In this document: piece after piece, positions 7,770 through 10,930 of the stretch | How the letters are laid out: every line of letters starts with the position of its first letter | Numbering within the stretch: the stretch's first letter is position 1 | Assembly: GCA_947458795.1 (NCBI GenBank) | Contig: CANHCD010000047.1 | Span: 1-10,930, forward strand | Direction of reading: 5' to 3' | DNA length: 10,930 nt | Source: Cyclobacteriaceae bacterium | GTDB lineage: Bacteria; Bacteroidota; Bacteroidia; Cytophagales; Cyclobacteriaceae | Made by a program: the position numbers and the translations under genes | Notes under the pieces: model-generated | Told to the model about the DNA's origin: nothing | The model's input: the letters and a program-made list of their open reading frames with translations, nothing else | Databases searched by the model: none

Positions 7770-9107
7770 TCAGGAAAAAAGAATCAGAAGAATAATCAGC
7801 AGGCAACAGCCGCCACTAAATCCATAGCCCCTGATTAAGAGTGTCCTAAGTTGAGGGCTTCCCAAGTAGCAACCCAAACCCAGCTTTACAAGAGTGTTGG
7901 ATAAGCAGGCAATAAGGATAGCGACTTCCGCAAGGGGAAGGGAAATGGAGATCCCCGTAAGTTTGGCGATGGAAATACTCACCGCATCGATGTCCGAAAT
8001 TCCCGCTAGGGCACTGGATAAAAGGGTTCCTTTATCCCCAAAATAATCATTTGCATAGCTTACTGCGAATAGAATAAGCACGTAGATGCCCCCAAAAACT
8101 AAGGCACTAATCAAATCAAGTGGTTTGGATAGGGTTGTAGTATCGGTAGGGGTAGTGGCCAATTTTTTTTCCTTCAAGTGGGTGTAGAAAGTGACACCTA
8201 AGGCAGTTAGAAGAAGTAGGAAAAGGTACACCGCTAGTGAGCGGAATAGTGGGGCATGGAAGAGGGCAGTCCACACGCCAACTCGGATAAACAAGATGGA
8301 AGAGGCTCCCAAAATTGCAGTTGCACAAGAAGCAGATAAGGATGGATCCGCCTTACTTTTTTTTGCATATACCCAAGTGATCGAGGTACTAGACACCAAT
8401 CCTCCCAAGAGTCCTCCCAAAAGGATTCCACGATGATTGCCTAGCGTTTTGATCAAGATATAACCCGAAAACCCCAATGCTGAAGTCAACAATACTACCC
8501 AACCGATCTCTCTGGGGTTAAGGACTTCGTAGGGTCCATAATTTTTATCTGGGAGAAAGGGAAAAATAAGCAGGGCTAAGACCACAAAGCGAATGAAGGC
8601 ATAGAGCTCTTCGGCGGTGATTTTCCCTACAAAGGTTTTGATTTTAAATTTGGAGGAGAGCAAGACGGTCACGATCACAGTGAGCATCAGGCTAAATGAA
8701 ATCAAGCCATAAGCCGCCATGCTGCCAAGTACAAAGGTGAGAAGTGCAGTGACTTCTGTAGTCAAGCCTCGGTCGCCTTTCAAGGCAGTTTGCCAATAAG
8801 CCACGGCAGTGAGGATCACCATTCCTAAAAATAGGGCGATGTAGATCCAAGGAGAGAAAAGAAAATAGAACAGTACGGATACACAACCTAGTAAGGAATA
8901 AAAAGTAAAGGTGCGAATGCCAAAATATCCATCGGTATGCTCCTTCATGGCACTGTATTGCCTTTCTAGACCGATCACAATTCCAATACCTATGCTTACG
9001 AGTAGCCGCACAAAAAACTCCCAAGAACTCAGGGTAAATTGTTCAGTATCAATAAGTAGCTGGTCCATAAAAAAGTCTAAGTGTAGGTGATTGGATGACT
9101 TCTTCAT
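7770..9107 (-). CDS. MgtC/SapB family inner-membrane protein with DUF4010 domain
   Basis: A 445-residue integral membrane protein with about 12 hydrophobic segments. The N-terminal ~150 residues form an MgtC/SapB-type domain: RLLVSIGIGIVIGLERQ (Arg34-Gln50) has the family's GLER signature, followed by the GIRTFTFYSLLGC segment. The C-terminal part is a DUF4010 domain, with DIDAVSIS at 372-379 and the following SNTLVKLGL helix. A low-complexity Thr-rich linker (TTPTDTTT) sits between helices. MgtC proteins are tied to growth in low magnesium and to ATP synthase control in pathogens; for the DUF4010 fusion form no function is established. The start at 9107 adds 13 polar residues to an alternative start at Met14 (9068); homologues usually begin close to the latter, so the shorter form is quite possible. 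It is downstream of the dienelactone hydrolase on the same strand, separated by 73 nt holding a large hairpin. Confidence 0.85.
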   Translation of the reverse strand: MKKSSNHLHLDFFMDQLLIDTEQFTLSSWEFFVRLLVSIGIGIVIGLERQYSAMKEHTDGYFGIRTFTFYSLLGCVSVLFYFLFSPWIYIALFLGMVILTAVAYWQTALKGDRGLTTEVTALLTFVLGSMAAYGLISFSLMLTVIVTVLLSSKFKIKTFVGKITAEELYAFIRFVVLALLIFPFLPDKNYGPYEVLNPREIGWVVLLTSALGFSGYILIKTLGNHRGILLGGLLGGLVSSTSITWVYAKKSKADPSLSASCATAILGASSILFIRVGVWTALFHAPLFRSLAVYLFLLLLTALGVTFYTHLKEKKLATTPTDTTTLSKPLDLISALVFGGIYVLILFAVSYANDYFGDKGTLLSSALAGISDIDAVSISIAKLTGISISLPLAEVAILIACLSNTLVKLGLGCYLGSPQLRTLLIRGYGFSGGCCLLIILLILFS

Positions 9108-9132
9108 CCATGCTACCCACGTTTTATTTCTT

Positions 9133-9180
9133 AATCCTATCCACTAGGAAAGAATACCTTCTTTCCTAGTGGATAGGATT
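9133..9180. repeat. Perfect 20-bp inverted repeat (hairpin) between the dienelactone hydrolase and MgtC-like genes
   Basis: Arms 9133-9152 and 9161-9180 are exact reverse complements over 20 bp, with the 8-nt loop AATACCTT. On the minus strand the stem starts at the first base after the dienelactone hydrolase stop codon and ends 25 nt before the longest start of the MgtC-like gene. On that strand it is followed by AAGAAATAAAAC, not by a T-run; only the opposite strand has TTTT at the stem end. It could be a terminator or attenuator acting without a U-tract, a 3'-end stabiliser of the upstream mRNA, or a dimer protein site. Confidence 0.85.
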
Positions 9181-10068
9181 TTAACCCAATTTCTCCTTGA
9201 AGAAAGAAATGGTTTTTTCCCAAGCTGCCTTAGCCGCGGGCTCGTCGTAGCGTGGGGTGCTGTAGTTGTGGAACCCGTGATTGACACCCGGATAGTTGAT
9301 CATTTCAAACTCTTTTCCATTGGCTTTGAGCGCAGCTTCGTAGGCAGGCCAACCCGCATTGACGCGCTCGTCAAGTGCAGCATAGATCACCAGGAGAGGA
9401 GCTTTGATTTGAGGCACTTCGCTGACTTCGGGTTGTCCACCGTAATAAGGAACGGCTGCTTTCAGATCTGGGATGCGGACGGCCATCATGTTGGAGATCC
9501 ATCCGCCAAAGCAAAAGCCAACCACGCCAACTTTTCCATTGCAGTCGGGATGGGTTTTTAGGAATTCATAGGCTGCGATAAAGTCTTCCAGCATTTCTTC
9601 GCGGGTACGCTTGGCCTGCATGGCACGGCCCTCGTCGTCATTGCCCGGATAGCCACCGAGTGGAGTCAAGGCATCCGGGGCAAGGGAAATAAACCCATCC
9701 ACAGCGCACTTTCTTCCCACATCTTCGATGTAGGGGTTGAGGCCGCGGTTTTCATGAACTACGATGATTCCTGGAAACTTGCCTTTACCGGTAGGTTTGG
9801 ACAAGAGTGCTTTGATTTGTCCTCCACCTTTGGGGGAGTTGTACATTAGGTAGTCTGAACTCTGCAGTCGCTCGTCGTCTAGTGCAACAGTTCTACCACT
9901 AGTGTAGTCTGGCATCATGCTGCCTAGTAGGGCAGCAACAGTAATGCCTCCTACCGCATAGACGGAAAGCTTTTCGATGAAAGTTCTGCGATCCAACTTG
10001 TTGTGGCAGTAGTAGTCGTAAAGGTCAAAGGCCTCCTGTGGGATATCGGCTTTATTGAGTTTTTCCAT
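9181..10068 (-). CDS. Tat-exported dienelactone hydrolase family protein
   Basis: A 295-residue alpha/beta hydrolase of the dienelactone hydrolase (carboxymethylenebutenolidase) family. The nucleophile is Cys186 in GFCFGG, with Asp233 (ALDERV) and His264 (VNHGFH) completing the Cys-Asp-His triad; Glu106 in VVHENRG corresponds to the glutamate that holds the resting cysteine. The N-terminus has an unusually long n-region and then a twin-arginine motif at Arg27-Arg28 (DRRTFIEKL), followed by a hydrophobic stretch to about residue 50, so export or membrane anchoring through Tat is likely. A DLH subfamily with this same extension is widespread, and its substrate is not established; hydrolysis of a lactone or ester in the periplasm is the inference. 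It has no catechol-pathway neighbours, so a true dienelactone role is doubtful. The start at 10068 is needed to include the Tat motif. Confidence 0.88.
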   Translation of the reverse strand: MEKLNKADIPQEAFDLYDYYCHNKLDRRTFIEKLSVYAVGGITVAALLGSMMPDYTSGRTVALDDERLQSSDYLMYNSPKGGGQIKALLSKPTGKGKFPGIIVVHENRGLNPYIEDVGRKCAVDGFISLAPDALTPLGGYPGNDDEGRAMQAKRTREEMLEDFIAAYEFLKTHPDCNGKVGVVGFCFGGWISNMMAVRIPDLKAAVPYYGGQPEVSEVPQIKAPLLVIYAALDERVNAGWPAYEAALKANGKEFEMINYPGVNHGFHNYSTPRYDEPAAKAAWEKTISFFKEKLG

Positions 10069-10148
10069 GGTCTGTTTGAATTGTAGGATAAGATAAGGAA
10101 AAAATGGTCAAGAAAAATAAGAGTTATTTTAAGAAGTTGAGCGAGAGA

Positions 10149-10658
10149 TTAATTGGTTTCTGATGGGGGCGGGCTTATGCTTTGGTGGTCATAGCTCAGT
10201 ACTTCCGTCAGTTTCCAGCTTTCCTTATCCAGGATCCAGAGGTGTGTAAACCTTGCGGTGCTGGTCCAATAGTCTTTCTTATCTTTTTCTCGGATGTAAA
10301 AATGGTGGATGCCAGTTTGAATGGCTCCGTAGAGTTTACCATCCGAATACAGTGGAAAAACGTCCAAGCTTTCTGCGTCGACTTTCCGGATGGGTTTTTT
10401 GTCACCCGGGCCACAGATATTGTTTGCGGTATTTTCCAGGAATTTAGTTTTGTCCTGGAATCCGCCTTGGTCATGGTAAAAACGTAAGTCATCCGCCACT
10501 TGATTTTTCAAGTAGTCCAGGTCGCATCGGTTAAAGCCCCGTTCAAAGAAAACACTGTCTTTGGCCTTTAAGTCTTGGAACAGGGAACTGTTCTCCTGCA
10601 CTTGGGCCTTGGCCAAGTGGACGAAGGAGAAGAAGCAAAGTAGGAGGAGCGTTTTCAT
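10149..10658 (-). CDS. Secreted NTF2-like (DUF4440/SnoaL-type) protein
   Basis: A 169-residue protein with a clear Sec signal peptide (MKTLLLLCFFSFVHLAKA, likely cleavage after Ala18). The mature part, ~150 residues, has the pattern of the cone-shaped NTF2-like fold of DUF4440 proteins: a first helix with FFERGFNRCDLDYLKN, then DLRFYHDQGGF, and late strands TARFTHLWILDKESWKLTEVLSYDHQ. Such proteins may be enzymes or small-ligand binders, and no catalytic residues can be assigned with confidence here. The ATG at 10658 is preceded by an A-rich leader. It lies 80 nt upstream of the dienelactone hydrolase gene on the same strand; both products are predicted outside the cytoplasm, but a functional link is unproven. 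Confidence 0.75.
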   Translation of the reverse strand: MKTLLLLCFFSFVHLAKAQVQENSSLFQDLKAKDSVFFERGFNRCDLDYLKNQVADDLRFYHDQGGFQDKTKFLENTANNICGPGDKKPIRKVDAESLDVFPLYSDGKLYGAIQTGIHHFYIREKDKKDYWTSTARFTHLWILDKESWKLTEVLSYDHQSISPPPSETN

Positions 10659-10740
10659 TTTTTTAGGTAAATGAATGTAATTGATATCCTTTATTGAAGG
10701 ACAAGGGGTATTTATTTGTTGGCAAGGAACGGTTTAATCA

Positions 10741-10930
10741 CTACGGAAGTTTGACAAACCGATCGTCTAGCTTTACGCTGAAATTAATTTCAGCCTTTAG
10801 TGCAGTAAAAATTTTCAAGAGGGTGTCTACCGTAGCACTGTTGGCGCTACTTTCAAGCTTGGAGATTTGGGCTTTTTGTACGCCTACCAACTGGCCAAGC
10901 TCCTCCTGGGTCAGCTTCCGCTCTTGCCGA
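10741..10930 (-). CDS. XRE-family helix-turn-helix regulator or antitoxin (N-terminus beyond the right edge)
   Basis: The minus-strand frame from the right edge to TAG at 10743-10741 gives 62 residues with no start codon inside the window, so the gene begins outside. The fragment is an XRE/Cro-type DNA-binding domain: KLTQEELGQLVG is the second helix and turn, and VQKAQISKLE the recognition helix, followed by TLLKIFTALKAEINFSVKL, the usual dimer-side end. Very short proteins of this shape that stop soon after the HTH are often HigA- or HipB-like antitoxins paired with a RelE/HigB-type toxin encoded directly upstream, which here would lie beyond the edge. A stand-alone regulator of the downstream minus-strand genes is equally possible. 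Confidence 0.82.
   Translation of the reverse strand, partial: RQERKLTQEELGQLVGVQKAQISKLESSANSATVDTLLKIFTALKAEINFSVKLDDRFVKLP

Noticed and set aside
9169..9561. Plus-strand open frame of 130 codons overlapping the hairpin
   Set aside because: It is antisense to the dienelactone hydrolase C-terminus, which has clear family motifs; it has no recognisable domain.
10069..10148. TTGACC-like box upstream of the dienelactone hydrolase (minus strand)
   Set aside because: The downstream boxes (TATCCT, TACAATTC) are poorly matched or wrongly spaced for either a sigma-70 or a Bacteroidota-type promoter.
10687..10701. Small hairpin TCCTT-TATTG-AAGGA downstream of the XRE gene
   Set aside because: A 5-bp stem with mostly A-T pairs and no T-tract following on the minus strand; expected by chance in AT-rich spacer.

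Overview
The window reads as a chromosomal segment from a member of the Bacteroidota, most likely a Cytophagales/Cyclobacteriaceae-type marine or soil organism (Algoriphagus-like is a guess). The evidence is a moderate GC content, A-rich leaders without Shine-Dalgarno sequences, one match to the Bacteroidota-type promoter (TTG, about 20 nt, TAnnTTTG), and the gene families present. There are nine protein genes (seven complete, one cut at each edge). I see no RNA genes, insertion sequences, prophage genes or CRISPR arrays.

The left part (1-7535) looks like a carbohydrate-oxidation and uptake region. A plus-strand run holds the C-terminal part of a large exported protein (beta-propeller/DUF7133-type end, HEAT-like repeats, C-terminal cytochrome c). 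Six nucleotides later comes a Tat-exported xylose-isomerase-like TIM-barrel protein, followed by a gluconate/keto-gluconate-type short-chain dehydrogenase. A GntP-family sugar-acid permease converges on them from the minus strand. Divergent from the permease, across a 274-bp control region with a perfect 12-bp palindrome and a promoter candidate, is a lipoprotein of glycoside hydrolase family 20 that looks like the hexosaminidase D branch. A plausible reading, which is inference, is that amino-sugar or modified sugar units are released at the cell envelope, oxidised or isomerised in the periplasm with electrons passing to the cytochrome, and that sugar acids are imported by GntP and handled by the dehydrogenase.

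The right part (7770-10930) is a minus-strand series with 73-82 nt gaps: an XRE-type helix-turn-helix regulator cut by the right edge, a secreted NTF2-like/DUF4440 protein, a Tat-exported dienelactone hydrolase, and an MgtC/SapB-DUF4010 inner-membrane protein. The series ends in a good minus-strand intrinsic terminator. A perfect 20-bp inverted repeat with an 8-nt loop begins directly after the dienelactone hydrolase stop codon, and nested inverted repeats lie in the spacer after the GH20 gene.

Nothing here amounts to a clearly new defence or mobile system. The best leads are the envelope sugar-oxidation cluster, the HexD-like GH20 with its non-standard active-site segment, and the long hairpin between the dienelactone hydrolase and MgtC-like genes.
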